Assembly (NCBI RefSeq): GCF_026651855.1
Contig: NZ_CP093280.1
Coordinates: 7,090,501-7,154,500, forward strand
Reading direction: 5' to 3'
Origin: Pseudomonas silvicola
Lineage (GTDB): Bacteria; Pseudomonadota; Gammaproteobacteria; Pseudomonadales; Pseudomonadaceae
DNA length: 64,000 nt
Position 1 is the stretch's first letter. Each line of letters opens with the position of its first letter. The notes under the pieces are model-generated. The model was not told where the DNA came from, made no database searches, and saw only the letters and a list, made by a program, of their open reading frames with translations. Position numbers and translations under genes: made by a program. Below are positions 17,123 to 27,104 of the stretch, one piece after another.

Positions 17123-17824
17123 TCAGCGGTCCAGGCGGATCTCCACACGGCGGTTCTGGGCACGCCCTTCTGCTGTCTTGTTGTCAGCCACAGGCTGGGT
17201 TTCCCCGGCGCCACTGATGGAGACGAAACTGGCCCGTGGAATGCCGACGCTGACCAGGTAATCGACCACCGAGTGAGCCCGGCGCTGCGACAGTTTCTGG
17301 TTATACCCGGGCTTGCCGACGCTGTCGGTGTGGCCGGTAACGGTCAGTTGGGTGGAGGCAGCCTCGGTCTTGAGCTTGGTGGCCACCTTGTCCAGTTCCA
17401 CCTTGTCAGGCCCGGTCAAGCGCGCCGAGTCGAACTCGAAGTGCACATCACGGATGACGATGACTTCCTGCTTGGGCAACGGGGCAGGCTCGGCAACAGG
17501 TGGCGGCGCTGGCGCCGGGAAGGGGCAACCGGTGGCATCGACCGGCGTGCCATGAGGGGTGTGCGGGCACTTGTCACGGCTGTCCGGCACACCATCACCG
17601 TCCTCGTCGCCATCGCCATGCACCCAGCAATAGGCCGCGGCCACGCCGCCGCCCACCAGCACACCCCACCCGGCAAAGGTCGAATTCTGGATAGAGCCCA
17701 ACGCCGCACCGGTAACACCACCCACCGCCGCGCACTTGGGCCAGTCGGTTTTCTGCAACCCTGCGCAACCAGTCAACACACTGGCTAGCAGTACCAAAGG
17801 TAATGCCTTACTCACTATGCTCAT
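17123..17824 (-). CDS. OmpA-family lipoprotein with DGDxDGDG calcium-type repeat (copy 1)
   Basis: A 233-residue lipoprotein with the same plan as its neighbour: lipobox VLTG-C, glycine-rich stretch GGVTGAALGSIQ, acidic motif DGDEDGDGVPDSRDKCP, Pro/Ala linker, and OmpA domain (TGHTDSVGKPGYNQKLSQRRAHSVV, GRAQNRRVEIRLDR). It would anchor the outer membrane to peptidoglycan, with the acidic loop binding divalent cations. The start at 17824 follows AGGAGAG. The pair is separated by 90 bp containing the hairpin. The two OmpA domains are clearly diverged, so the duplication is old. Confidence 0.89.
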   Translation of the reverse strand: MSIVSKALPLVLLASVLTGCAGLQKTDWPKCAAVGGVTGAALGSIQNSTFAGWGVLVGGGVAAAYCWVHGDGDEDGDGVPDSRDKCPHTPHGTPVDATGCPFPAPAPPPVAEPAPLPKQEVIVIRDVHFEFDSARLTGPDKVELDKVATKLKTEAASTQLTVTGHTDSVGKPGYNQKLSQRRAHSVVDYLVSVGIPRASFVSISGAGETQPVADNKTAEGRAQNRRVEIRLDR

Positions 17825-17971
17825 CAGGTCTCTCTCCTAAGGGGAATCGGCGGATAACCGATGCAATGGGAGTAAAGACGGCAGTTTGCAGATGCGCCAG
17901 CAATAAGCCATACAGGCTAGGCCGCCAGCGCGAACAAGCCTATCCTTGGCAGTTCTGATCGAGGATGCTCA

Positions 17972-18469
17972 ATGACTGACAGCTTTTCTGCGCGCACGCC
18001 GCAACAGGCGCTCGCGGCCCTGCTGGACCGCTACGCACCGCCCCGCCTGTTGCTGGTGGGCGCGGCCGACTTCCCGGCGCTGGCGGCCTTCAGGCAAGCC
18101 CACCCGGACACGATCGTCGCCCAGGCGGCGCCTGGCGCCCTGCCCACCGAAGTCGCCGGGCAGCGCTTCGACCTCGCGGTGGTAGTGGATTGCCTGGAAC
18201 ACATGACCAAGCGCACGGGCCAAGAGCTGCTGGGGGGCATCCGCAACCTCAACGCCAGCCGCATCGCGGTGCTGGTGGACCTGGCCGCCAGCGGCTGGCA
18301 GGAGACCGATTTCTACGCCCTGGCGCTGCAGGCCAGCGAGCGCTTCCAGCGCGACGACCAGGTGCTGACGCTGTTCACCTACGATCTGCGCGAATACAAG
18401 CAAGTCCCCGACTGGCTGAACGCACGGTTCTGGGCCAACCCGGAAAATTTTGGGAAGTATTGGTGGTAA
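17972..18469 (+). CDS. Conserved hypothetical protein (DUF6231-like)
   Basis: A 165-residue cytoplasmic protein. The N-terminal part ([16 protein letters not shown] ... [13 protein letters not shown]) looks like a Rossmann-type sheet reminiscent of class I methyltransferases, but no SAM-binding glycine motif is intact. The C-terminus is aromatic ([27 protein letters not shown]). It resembles the Pseudomonas DUF6231 family; function unknown. It lies 4 bp before ychJ and is probably co-transcribed with it. Confidence 0.75.
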   Translation: MTDSFSARTPQQALAALLDRYAPPRLLLVGAADFPALAAFRQAHPDTIVAQAAPGALPTEVAGQRFDLAVVVDCLEHMTKRTGQELLGGIRNLNASRIAVLVDLAASGWQETDFYALALQASERFQRDDQVLTLFTYDLREYKQVPDWLNARFWANPENFGKYWW

Positions 18470-18473
18470 CCCG

Positions 18474-18950
18474 ATGAGCACGAGTATTTGCCCTTGCGGC
18501 AGCGGCAACCTGCTGAGCGCCTGCTGCGGCCATTATCACGCCGGCCTGCCGGCCCCCGACGCCCAGGCCTTGATGCGCTCGCGGTACAGCGCCTACGTAC
18601 TGGGCCTGATCGACTACCTGGTGGCCACCACCCTGCCGGTGCAACAGCCCGGCCTGGACCGCCAGGCCATCGCCGACTGGAGTGCCCAGAGCACCTGGCT
18701 GGGGCTGACGGTGGAAAGCGCCGAGGTTTTCGGCGGCCAGCCCGAGCACGCCTTTGTCACCTTTACCGCACGCTGGCACGACGCCACGGGCGAGCACAGC
18801 CACCGCGAGCGGTCCTCATTCGTGCAGAACGCCGGGCGCTGGTACTTCATCGACCCCACCGTGCCTTTCAAGGCCGGCCGCAACGATGCCTGCCCATGCG
18901 CCAGTGGGCAGAAATTCAAGAAGTGCTGCGCCAGCTACCTCACGGTATAA
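18474..18950 (+). CDS. ychJ: YchJ family protein with two SEC-C zinc motifs
   Basis: A 158-residue protein of the UPF0225/YchJ family. It has a SEC-C type zinc-binding motif at each end: [17 protein letters not shown] near the N-terminus and [13 protein letters not shown] near the C-terminus, with an NTF2-like middle region ([13 protein letters not shown] ... [16 protein letters not shown]). SEC-C motifs in SecA bind zinc and SecB or ribosomes; the role of YchJ is not known. Start ATG at 18474 is 4 bp after the preceding stop. Its 3' end overlaps the convergent gene by 11 bp. Confidence 0.9.
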   Translation: MSTSICPCGSGNLLSACCGHYHAGLPAPDAQALMRSRYSAYVLGLIDYLVATTLPVQQPGLDRQAIADWSAQSTWLGLTVESAEVFGGQPEHAFVTFTARWHDATGEHSHRERSSFVQNAGRWYFIDPTVPFKAGRNDACPCASGQKFKKCCASYLTV

Positions 18951-19479
18951 GCTTCAAATGGCTGGTGTCCGGTGCCGGCGGCTTCGCCGGTCCGCGGGCC
19001 TGCCCCATGTCGCTGCCTGCCGGCGCGAGGCTGAACTGCGCCAGGTTCACCTGCGGCGCCTGCACGGCTGGCTTCTGCGTCTGCAGGTCGACGCCCACCT
19101 CGGCTACGTCGTAGGCTGGCGCCTGGACGTCTGCAAACGCGGCCATATAGCAGTCCCGCGGCACCCAAGGCTGCTCCAGCTTGTTCGAGGGCCGGCGCTG
19201 GAAGCCTGGCGCATCCGGTGGCGGCGCCATTTCTATTTCCTCGACCTGCACCGGCACGGGCTCGATCGCCACCACGATGCCAGCGCGCTCCAGGGTAGCG
19301 CGATATTTTTCCGCGGCTTGGGGGTCCAGGTCGCTTTTGAGCACCAGCCGCCGGCCGCTGAACAGCGCATCGATGCGCGTGCTATCGGCCTGGAACAGTT
19401 TTGCCAGGTTGGCCTTGACCAGGGCCAGGTGCGCCCCCGCGACCAATTCGCCCCGAAAGACGATTTCGAACAGCCCCAT
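18940..19479 (-). CDS. Conserved Pseudomonas hypothetical protein
   Basis: A 179-residue soluble protein. The first ~75 residues ([30 protein letters not shown] ... [28 protein letters not shown]) resemble a small ferredoxin-like fold seen in Pseudomonas proteins of unknown function. The rest is Pro/Gln/Ala-rich and probably disordered. The start follows AGGAGG. It converges on ychJ with an 11-bp overlap of the coding ends. Confidence 0.75.
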   Translation of the reverse strand: MGLFEIVFRGELVAGAHLALVKANLAKLFQADSTRIDALFSGRRLVLKSDLDPQAAEKYRATLERAGIVVAIEPVPVQVEEIEMAPPPDAPGFQRRPSNKLEQPWVPRDCYMAAFADVQAPAYDVAEVGVDLQTQKPAVQAPQVNLAQFSLAPAGSDMGQARGPAKPPAPDTSHLKLIP

Positions 19480-19605
19480 AGTGTGCCTCCTGCCCCTCTG
19501 GGCAATGGCGCTTCGACATTAATGACTGTCAGTATGGACTATCCGCGTTTTTGCCAACAAGTCGGCCGAGGGTTGTTAGACTCAAGGCATCACGAGGGAT
19601 TGGCC

Positions 19606-20091
19606 ATGGTCTTGAGGACATTGCGCTGGGTCATCGTCTGCCTGGGCCTGGGGGCGGGCCTGAGCGGCTGCGCCAGCTGGTTCGCCGACGACGGCAAAGA
19701 CCCCGAGGTGCACCTGGTGAGCGTGCAGGTGGTCAAGGCCAAGCTGATGCAACAGCGCTTCGTCCTGCATTTTCGTATCGACAACCCCAATGACGACAGC
19801 CTGACGGTCAGCGGCCTGCGCTACCGGGTGTATCTGGCCGGCCTCCTGCTGGCCGATGGCGAATACGACGAATGGCTGAGTGTGGACGGCCACTCCAGCG
19901 AACCCTTCGACGTGCCGGTGCGCACCAACCTGTGGGAACACCTGCGCGACGTGGTGAAGTTGCTGCGCCATCCGGACCGGCCCATACCCTACCGGCTGGA
20001 GGGCGAGTTGAAGACAGGGCTGGTGTTTGGTCGGGAGGTCGTACTGCGCCGCAGTGGCGAGGTGGTGGCAAAAGAGTTGATACGCCATTAA
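19606..20091 (+). CDS. LEA type 2 family lipoprotein
   Basis: A 161-residue lipoprotein with signal peptide MVLRTLRWVIVCLGLGAGLSGC (lipobox LSG-C). The single globular domain has the pattern DPEVHLVSVQVVKAKLMQQRFVLHFRIDNPNDDSL typical of the LEA-2/WHy (water stress and hypersensitive response) fold. Such proteins are periplasmic or outer-membrane associated in Gram-negatives and of uncertain function, perhaps lipid or ligand binding. The start ATG at 19606 lies 7 bp after CGAGGGA. Confidence 0.86.
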   Translation: MVLRTLRWVIVCLGLGAGLSGCASWFADDGKDPEVHLVSVQVVKAKLMQQRFVLHFRIDNPNDDSLTVSGLRYRVYLAGLLLADGEYDEWLSVDGHSSEPFDVPVRTNLWEHLRDVVKLLRHPDRPIPYRLEGELKTGLVFGREVVLRRSGEVVAKELIRH

Positions 20092-20137
20092 GGATCGCAG
20101 CGCTTCGCCCGGGCACACAGGGTGTGCCGCAGCAAAG

Positions 20138-21001
20138 TCATAACAGGCCCAACTGCTCCGCCACCGGCTCTCGCGGTATTTCCGGGAGCGCTGGCAACCC
20201 CGGCAACCGCGCCATCAGCTGCTCATGAAAGCGTCGCGCCAGCAGCGGCGCGCGGTGGTTGTCGGAGGTGTGCAGGAAAATATAAGGCGTGCGCCCCTCC
20301 TCGATCCACTCAGCGATCTTCGCCACCCACTGCAGCAGAAACCGGTCATTGGCCTCAAGGGTCGGGTGGCCGATAAAGCGCACCTGCGGGCTCTGGCTGA
20401 ATGCCGTCGGGCGCGGTGGCACCTTGGGTTTCTTGGCCTGGGCGTCGAGCACTGCGGCCGTCTGGTCAGTGCAACTGAACAGTGCCCGCGGGTCCAGGCA
20501 GATGCGCTCCACCTGGCGCGCCATCAGCAAACGGTTGAGCATTCGCTCTTCATCGCCACGGGCGAAAAATGCTCGGTTGCGAACCTCCACGGCGACCGGG
20601 TGTTGCAGGTCATCGAGGAACGCCACCAGTTCGGCCAGTCGCTCGGGGCCAAAGGCAGCCGGGAGCTGCAACCAGTAGGGCGCCACCCGGGCGCCCAGCG
20701 GTTCAAGCAGGCGCATAAAGGCATGGGCCGCGGGCAGGCGCTCACGCAGGTCGCCGCCGTGGCTGATCTCGCGGGGGAATTTGGCGGTGAAGCGCAGGTG
20801 CTCGGGCATGCTCTGCGCCCAACGCGCCACGGTGCTGGCAGCCGGCTGGGCGTAGAAGGTGGTGTTGCCTTCGACGGCGTTGAATACCTGCCCATACAGC
20901 TGCAGGAACTGCGTGGGCTTGGCATCGGCCGGGTACAGGTGGTCGCGCCAGGCCAGCTCGCTCCAGGAAGGACAACCGAGGTAGTACGGTAACGCCGACA
21001 C
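20138..21001 (-). CDS. DUF72 domain protein (YecE-like)
   Basis: A 287-residue TIM-barrel protein of the DUF72/YecE family. Landmarks are YYLGCPSWSELAWR at the N-terminus, the NAVEGNTTFYAQP block, FTAKFPREISH, and VAVEVRNRAFF. The family is widespread and uncharacterised. The start codon is a GTG at 21001, only 2 bp after the stop of the preceding gene, implying an operon. The GTG was chosen over an open extension to 21043 that overlaps the upstream gene and lacks similarity. Confidence 0.85.
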   Translation of the reverse strand: MSALPYYLGCPSWSELAWRDHLYPADAKPTQFLQLYGQVFNAVEGNTTFYAQPAASTVARWAQSMPEHLRFTAKFPREISHGGDLRERLPAAHAFMRLLEPLGARVAPYWLQLPAAFGPERLAELVAFLDDLQHPVAVEVRNRAFFARGDEERMLNRLLMARQVERICLDPRALFSCTDQTAAVLDAQAKKPKVPPRPTAFSQSPQVRFIGHPTLEANDRFLLQWVAKIAEWIEEGRTPYIFLHTSDNHRAPLLARRFHEQLMARLPGLPALPEIPREPVAEQLGLL

Positions 21002-21003
21002 TG

Positions 21004-21300
21004 TCAGATGTGCACGTCCAGGCCCAGCACTTCGCCATCCCATTCCACGAAGGTGGAGGTCGTCAGGTAGCTGGTCAGGGCGGTGGCCACGCGGCGGCTC
21101 ATTGAGCGCGGAAAGATCATGTCTTGCTGGCGGGCAGGTACGTTGCCGGTGGCGCCAGCGCTGCGCGAGGTACTGCGCTGGGCAGACGGCTGAACTTCGA
21201 ATTCGCCTTCCAGGTCATCGGCGTCGTCCACCCGCGCCTGCGCCTTGCGGGGCTTGCGTTTGATGGGGTAGGAACTCGACGAATAACCGTCTACACGCAT
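21004..21300 (-). CDS. Small conserved hypothetical protein
   Basis: A 98-residue soluble protein, basic at the N-terminus (SSSSYPIKRKPRKAQ) and with a more ordered C-terminal half (SRRVATALTSYLTTSTFVEWDGEVLGLDVHI). I recognise it as typical of Pseudomonas genomes but know no function. It precedes the DUF72 gene by 2 bp, so the two are almost certainly co-transcribed. Confidence 0.68.
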   Translation of the reverse strand: MRVDGYSSSSYPIKRKPRKAQARVDDADDLEGEFEVQPSAQRSTSRSAGATGNVPARQQDMIFPRSMSRRVATALTSYLTTSTFVEWDGEVLGLDVHI

Positions 21301-21463
21301 GACTGCTGACTCTTGTCCGATGATGGCAATTTAGCGGCACCCCGTAGGGTTGGCAAATGCCCTAGTGATAACTAGACCACAGTTCTCGGAAAAGGTTTAC
21401 CCCTGGTGACGTTCAAGCGATGAACTGCTCAAAAAACGAGCAGTTAGCGGCGCCACTCGTCGC

Positions 21464-22138
21464 TCAACGGGCTTTTGGCGTAGCCACTTTGTCGCGCAGG
21501 TACACTGGCTGCGCCAGGTCGGCGGCAACGGCTTCGCCACGGGCCCAGGCGCCCTTGGCCAGCGTAACGAGGTCCAGTGCATGGGGCAGCAAGGTCGCGT
21601 CGAAGCCTGCGGGCTGGACCGCCAGACGCTCACCGTAGCCCCAGCCGGTACCGGCACCGTACCAGTCGCCCTGGGCGCCAGCCGGCAGGCTGACGGCTTC
21701 CGGGGCCAGCACGGCCTCATCGCCCAGCAGCTTCATTTCATCGCCGTCGGCCTGGTAGCAGCCCCAGTACACCTCGTCCATGCGTGCATCGATGGCGGCG
21801 GCTACCTGGCGCACGCCCTGCTCGCGCAAGGCGCGTTGGGCCAGCAGCGCCAGGTTGGACACCGGCAGCACCGGGCGGTCCAGGCCGAAGGCCAGGCCCT
21901 GGACCACGCCGATGGCGATACGTACCCCGGTGAACGCACCCGGGCCACGGCCGAACGCGATGGCATCCACCGCCGACAGGGCAATACCCGCCTCGCCCAG
22001 TATCGTCTGGATCATGGGCAGCAACTTCTGCGCATGCAGGCGCGGAATCACTTCGTAGTGGCTCAGCACCTTGCCGTCATGCAGCAGAGCAACGGAGCAA
22101 GCTTCGGTAGCGGTATCCAGGGCCAGCAAGGTGGTCAT
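21464..22138 (-). CDS. tsaB: tRNA threonylcarbamoyladenosine biosynthesis protein TsaB
   Basis: A 224-residue ASKHA-fold protein that pairs with TsaD (and TsaE) to place threonylcarbamoyl on A37 of ANN-decoding tRNAs; it is the non-catalytic partner. The N-terminal LALDTATEACSVALLHDGKV, the HAQKLLPMI motif and GRGPGAFTGVRIAIG are diagnostic. The start at 22138 (MTTLLALDT) was preferred over 22150 by family. It follows adk with a terminator hairpin between, a common Pseudomonas order. Confidence 0.95.
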   Translation of the reverse strand: MTTLLALDTATEACSVALLHDGKVLSHYEVIPRLHAQKLLPMIQTILGEAGIALSAVDAIAFGRGPGAFTGVRIAIGVVQGLAFGLDRPVLPVSNLALLAQRALREQGVRQVAAAIDARMDEVYWGCYQADGDEMKLLGDEAVLAPEAVSLPAGAQGDWYGAGTGWGYGERLAVQPAGFDATLLPHALDLVTLAKGAWARGEAVAADLAQPVYLRDKVATPKAR

Positions 22139-22180
22139 CGGGCAATCCATCAGAAAAAAAGTGCAACATTATAAACGTCA

Positions 22181-22200
22181 ACGGCCCGCAAGCGGGCCGT
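22181..22200. terminator. Terminator after adk
   Basis: Perfect palindrome of ten-base arms ACGGCCCGCA/AGCGGGCCGT (effective stem 9 bp, loop AA), 19 bp beyond the adk stop on the minus strand. It is followed by an AT-rich tract and a T-run about 25 bases later, just before tsaB. Confidence 0.7.
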
Positions 22201-22219
22201 CAATTGATCGAGGTTTCGA

Positions 22220-22900
<681 letters not shown>

Positions 22901-23067
22901 TCAGACCCGCCTCAGCGCAGCTAACTGCTTGAAGCCAATCCCAAAATCGGTTGGTGGCCACAAAAACGGCCAAAAGGCTGATCAAGATACACAGCGTGCC
23001 ACAGCCACACAAGCCGTCCAAAGCAGGAACAACCTGCGTCCCATGCGCACGCCCCTTGCCGGTGGCG

Positions 23068-23096
23068 CCGGGTGCAACCGCTGGCGGTTGCGACCC
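23068..23096. terminator. Hairpin between ppc and adk
   Basis: GCAACCGC and GCGGTTGC (about 23074-23081 and 23084-23091) are extended by CCGGGT/ACCCGG to make a long stem with one bulge. It lies 64 bp past the ppc stop on the minus strand. The remaining 292-bp gap to adk shows no gene. Confidence 0.5.
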
Positions 23097-23159
23097 GGTG
23101 CTGTATGCCGGCACGGTCCCCTCACAGATAGTGGACGCGCCAGCGGCCCTTCGCCAGCC

Positions 23160-25808
23160 TCAGCCGGTATTGCGCAGACCAGCGGCGATACCGGCCACGG
23201 TCACCAGCAGCGCCTGTTCCAGAGGGCTGTCCTGAGCAGCTTCGCGCCCGCGGGAACGGGCCAGCAGCTCGGCCTGCAGCAGGTGCAGAGGGTCAAGGTA
23301 GGTATTGCGCAGGCTGATGAATTTCAACGTTTCCGGGCTATGGGCCAACAGTTGCGACTGGCCGGTAAGGCCCAGCACCACCGCGCACGCCTGCGACAAT
23401 AGGTCGCGCAAGTGCGCACCCAGCGGCTTGAGGGAATCCTGCACCAAGCGCTCGTCGTAGAAGCGGGCGATGTCGGCATCGGCCTTGGCCAACACCATCT
23501 CCAGCATGTCGATGCGGGTGCGGAAGAACGGCCAGTGCTCACGCATGCTGGCCAACAGTTCGCCCTCCCCACGCTCCAAGGCCTTGCTCAACGCCGCTTC
23601 CCACCCCAGCCACGCTGGCAGCATGAGACGGGTCTGGGTCCAGCCGAAGATCCACGGGATGGCCCGCAGGCTTTCGATGCCGCCCTGGCGGCGCTTGGCC
23701 GGGCGGCTACCCAGAGGCAGGCGGCCCAATTCCTGTTCCGGGGTGGACTGGCGGAAATATTCGACGAATTGCGGGTTTTCGCGCACCACGTCGCGATACG
23801 CCTTGACGCCATCGGCTGCCAGTTCGTCCATCAGCGCGCGCCAGGCCGGCTCCGGAGGGGGTGGCGGCAGCAGTGTGGCCTCCAGCACGGCAGCCAGGTA
23901 CAGGTTGAGGTTCTGCTCGGCGATGTCCGGCAGGCCGAATTTGAAACGGATCATTTCGCCCTGCTCGGTGGTGCGGAAACGCCCGGCCACCGAACCCGGC
24001 GGCTGCGACAGAATCGCCGCGTGCGCCGGGCCGCCGCCACGGCCGACCGTGCCGCCACGGCCATGGAACAGCAGCAGTTCGACGTTCTGCGCGTGACAGA
24101 TGCGCACCAGGTTTTCCTGGGCACGGTACTGCGCCCAGGCGGCAGCGGTGGTGCCGGCGTCCTTGGCCGAGTCGGAGTAACCGATCATCACCTCCTGGGG
24201 GCCATGCAGGCGGCTGCGGTACCCCGGCAACAGCAGCAACCGCTCGATCACCGGGCCGGCGTTGTCCAGGTCGGCCAGGGTCTCGAACAGCGGCACCACG
24301 CGCATGGGCCGTTGCACACCGGCTTCCTTGAGCAGCAATTGCACGGCCAGCACATCCGAGGCAGCGCCCGCCATGGAGATGACATAGGACCCCAGCGAGG
24401 CCGCAGGTGCCGCGGCGATCTCGCGACAGGTGGCCAGCACCTCGGCGGTCTCGGCCGCCGGCTTGAAGTAGCCGGGCAGCAAGGGGCGGCGGTTGTTGAG
24501 CTCCTGCAACACGAACGTGATGCGGGTTTCTTCGTCCCAGTCGGCGTAGCGCCCCAGGCCCAGGTAGTCGGTGATCTCGCTTAGCGCGGCGGTGTGGCGC
24601 GACGAGTCCTGGCGCACGTCCAGGCGTACCAGGAACAGGCCGAAGGTCACGGCCCGGCGCAGACAATCGAGCAGCGGGCCGTCGGCGATCACCCCCATGC
24701 CGCACTCGTGCAGGGACTGGAAACACAGCTCCAGCGGCGCCAGCAGGTCGCGGTTGTTGCTCAATACCTCGGCGGGCGCCGGTTGCGCCTGGGTCAATGA
24801 CGCCTGTGCCCAGTTACGGGTGGCTCGCAGACGTTCGCGCAGTTGCTTGAGCAATGCGCGGTACGGCTCGGCGCTGTCACCTACGGCCTCGCGCAAGGCC
24901 TGGCTAGCCTGCTGCATCGACAGTTCGGCGGCCAGGTGGTCGACGTCGCGCAGGAACAGGTCGGCGGCCATCCAGCGGGCCAGCAGCAATACTTCACGGG
25001 TGACCTGCGCGGTGACATTGGGGTTGCCGTCGCGGTCGCCGCCCATCCACGAAGCAAACCGCACGGGCGCGGCCTCCAGGGGCAGGTGCAGGCCGGTGGC
25101 GGCATGCAGCGCCTGGTCGACCTTGCGCAGGTGGTTGGGCACCGCGTGCCACAGGGAATGCTCGATCACCGCGAACCCCCACTTGGCCTCATCCACGGGG
25201 GTGGGCCGGGTGCGGCGAATTTCCTCGGTGTGCCAGGCCTCGGCGATCAGCCGTTGCAGGCGCTGGCGGATCTGCTCGCGCTCGGCGGGCACCAGGTCGC
25301 GGTGGTCCTGGGCGGCCAACTGCGCCGCAATGGCGTCGTATTTCTGGATCAGGGTGCGCCGCGCTACCTCAGTGGGGTGCGCGGTGAGCACCAGCTCGAT
25401 CTCCAGGCGGCCCACCTGCCGGGCCAGGGACTCGGCGCCGTGGCCGGCCTGCTTGAGCTTTTCCAGCAACTGGGCCAGCACCACGTTTTCGAAAGGCGGC
25501 GGTTGGTCTTCGTCGCGGCGGCGTATCAGTTGGTACTGTTCGGCGATGTTGGCCAGGTTGAGAAACTGGTTGAAGGCTCGCGCCACGGGAAGCAATTGCT
25601 GCTCGTCGAGATCGTTGAGGCGCGTGCTCAACTGTTCGGTGGCGGTCTTGCCGTTGTCCGGGCCACTGTTGCGGTCGGCCTTGGCATCGGCGCGGATACG
25701 CTCGATGGTGTCCAGGAACGCCTCGCCATACTGCTCGCGAATGGTATTGCCCAGCAACTCGCCCAACAGGTGCACATCTTCGCGCAGGCGCGCATCGATC
25801 TCGGTCAT
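23160..25808 (-). CDS. ppc: Phosphoenolpyruvate carboxylase
   Basis: Anaplerotic enzyme that carboxylates PEP to oxaloacetate. The 882-residue product carries the catalytic histidine block [13 protein letters not shown] (His near residue 145), [12 protein letters not shown], the [10 protein letters not shown] lysine block, [14 protein letters not shown], and the C-terminal RNTG tetrapeptide equivalent to the conserved QNTG of the family. Start ATG at 25808 begins [11 protein letters not shown] with GGAGAC upstream. It is monocistronic and followed by a hairpin. The enzyme is usually activated by acetyl-CoA and inhibited by aspartate. Confidence 0.98.
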   Translation of the reverse strand: MTEIDARLREDVHLLGELLGNTIREQYGEAFLDTIERIRADAKADRNSGPDNGKTATEQLSTRLNDLDEQQLLPVARAFNQFLNLANIAEQYQLIRRRDEDQPPPFENVVLAQLLEKLKQAGHGAESLARQVGRLEIELVLTAHPTEVARRTLIQKYDAIAAQLAAQDHRDLVPAEREQIRQRLQRLIAEAWHTEEIRRTRPTPVDEAKWGFAVIEHSLWHAVPNHLRKVDQALHAATGLHLPLEAAPVRFASWMGGDRDGNPNVTAQVTREVLLLARWMAADLFLRDVDHLAAELSMQQASQALREAVGDSAEPYRALLKQLRERLRATRNWAQASLTQAQPAPAEVLSNNRDLLAPLELCFQSLHECGMGVIADGPLLDCLRRAVTFGLFLVRLDVRQDSSRHTAALSEITDYLGLGRYADWDEETRITFVLQELNNRRPLLPGYFKPAAETAEVLATCREIAAAPAASLGSYVISMAGAASDVLAVQLLLKEAGVQRPMRVVPLFETLADLDNAGPVIERLLLLPGYRSRLHGPQEVMIGYSDSAKDAGTTAAAWAQYRAQENLVRICHAQNVELLLFHGRGGTVGRGGGPAHAAILSQPPGSVAGRFRTTEQGEMIRFKFGLPDIAEQNLNLYLAAVLEATLLPPPPPEPAWRALMDELAADGVKAYRDVVRENPQFVEYFRQSTPEQELGRLPLGSRPAKRRQGGIESLRAIPWIFGWTQTRLMLPAWLGWEAALSKALERGEGELLASMREHWPFFRTRIDMLEMVLAKADADIARFYDERLVQDSLKPLGAHLRDLLSQACAVVLGLTGQSQLLAHSPETLKFISLRNTYLDPLHLLQAELLARSRGREAAQDSPLEQALLVTVAGIAAGLRNTG

Positions 25809-26016
25809 CGGCACAGTCTCCTTGATTGTTGTTCGGGGTGCCGCCCATCGCAGGTTTGTCGACCTAGCCATTGAACAAGCACAGGAAAAACCGCTCTACC
25901 CCCAAGAGTGCCCAGCGCGCTCGATTCTGACAAGGGCAACGGCCACCTGTGTTCAAAAGGCCGATCGGGGCTACGCTCAAACCATGGCCCCGAACAGACT
26001 GATCAATGAGGTCGAC

Positions 26017-26361
26017 ATGAAAATCCGCGAGCTTGCGCAACACTGGGAACAGAACGCCAAGGGACGCCTGAGCCCCACCGGCTACAACATCCACCTGGAC
26101 ATGGAGTCGGCGGCCCGGCTGGCGGCGATCACCGAGATGTACCCCAAGCACCACCCCGAGGAGTTGCTGGGTGAACTGATTGGCGCGGCGCTGGAAGAAC
26201 TGGAGGGCAGCTTCCCCTACATCAAGGGGCGGAAGGTGATCGCCACCGACGAGGAAGGCGACCCGCTGTATGAAGACGTGGGCCCTACCCCGCGGTTCCT
26301 GGCGCTGTCACGGCGCTACCTGCATGACATGGCCGCCAAGGCTGACGAGCCTCAGCACTGA
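26017..26361 (+). CDS. Small protein annotated in pseudomonads as pilin assembly/type 1 pili tip component
   Basis: A 114-residue acidic soluble protein without signal peptide (MKIRELAQHWEQNAKGRLSPTGYNIHLDMESAARLAAIT ... ALSRRYLHDMAAKA). Homologues are often labelled pilin assembly protein or type 1 pili tip component, but nothing in the sequence or neighbours supports a pilus role. The lack of an export signal argues against a structural tip protein. It may be a cytoplasmic regulator with a ribbon-helix-helix-like middle segment (inference). It is divergent from ppc across a 208-bp gap. Confidence 0.7.
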   Translation: MKIRELAQHWEQNAKGRLSPTGYNIHLDMESAARLAAITEMYPKHHPEELLGELIGAALEELEGSFPYIKGRKVIATDEEGDPLYEDVGPTPRFLALSRRYLHDMAAKADEPQH

Positions 26362-26381
26362 GTGCATCGCCTGGTTTCCGA

Positions 26382-26437
26382 GCTTCGCCCGGTCCTGCCG
26401 GGATAGCAGGTCCCTCCTCTGGGGGGCCGGGCGAAGC
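26382..26437. repeat. Large imperfect cruciform in the gap before the DUF4398 gene
   Basis: GCTTCGCCCGG (26382-26392) and CCGGGCGAAGC (26427-26437) are perfect 11-bp arms enclosing a second small hairpin (CCTGC/GCAGG, 26394-26408). It may be the terminator of the preceding gene or a REP-type element. The remaining gap to 26655 has no ORF support. Confidence 0.55.
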
Positions 26438-26655
26438 GAGGGAAAAGAACACGCCAGATCCCCTGCCCCCGCAGTCAAGAATTTCCGACTCTTCGCAAAA
26501 TTCGAGTGAACCAATTAAAAATCGGTTTGGTCGGAGCCATTAAGCCATCACAGAAAAACCCTTCGAATCGTGGCTTCGGCCCCCCTGTCGTGGGCTCGCA
26601 AGGATGATCTGTCTTGGGCGACGTTTTTCAGGAGTTAGCCAATGGAGTTGCAATC

Positions 26656-27057
26656 ATGATGACCAGCACTGCCAAAACTTCCAAACACCTGCGTGGGCTG
26701 AAACTGGCTGCCCTGGCGCTGGGTACCAGCTTCATCCTCGCCGGCTGCGCCGGCAAGCCACCGACCGAGCAATATGCCGTCACCCAGTCGGCGGTCAACA
26801 GCGCCGTCAGCGCTGGCGGTACCGAATTCGCCGCCGTGGAGATGAAAGCGGCGCAGGACAAATTCAAAGAGGCCGAACTGGCCATGCATGACAAGCAATA
26901 CGACAAGGCCCGCATGCTCGCCGAACAGGCCGAGTGGGATGCCCGCGTCGCCGAGCGCAAAGCCCAGGCCGCCAAGGCCGAGAAGGCTGTGCAGGACGCT
27001 CGCGCCGGGGTCCAGGACCTGCGTGAAGAAGGCCAGCGCAGCGTGCAGCAGCAGTAA
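26656..27057 (+). CDS. DUF4398 domain lipoprotein
   Basis: A 133-residue lipoprotein with signal peptide ending in lipobox ILAG-C. The mature part is a helical coiled-coil-like repeat (AAVEMKAAQDKFKEAELAMHD, YDKARMLAEQAEWDARVAERKAQAAKAEKAV) characteristic of DUF4398. It is followed 47 bp later by a second protein with a DUF4398-like helical region fused to OmpA, so the two likely form a periplasmic complex. The start ATG (first of two) at 26656 has GGAG 8 bp upstream. Confidence 0.87.
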   Translation: MMTSTAKTSKHLRGLKLAALALGTSFILAGCAGKPPTEQYAVTQSAVNSAVSAGGTEFAAVEMKAAQDKFKEAELAMHDKQYDKARMLAEQAEWDARVAERKAQAAKAEKAVQDARAGVQDLREEGQRSVQQQ

Positions 27058-27104
27058 GCCGCGCTCAGCCATCGCCACTCGTATTCGATCAAAGGATGAA
27101 GACC

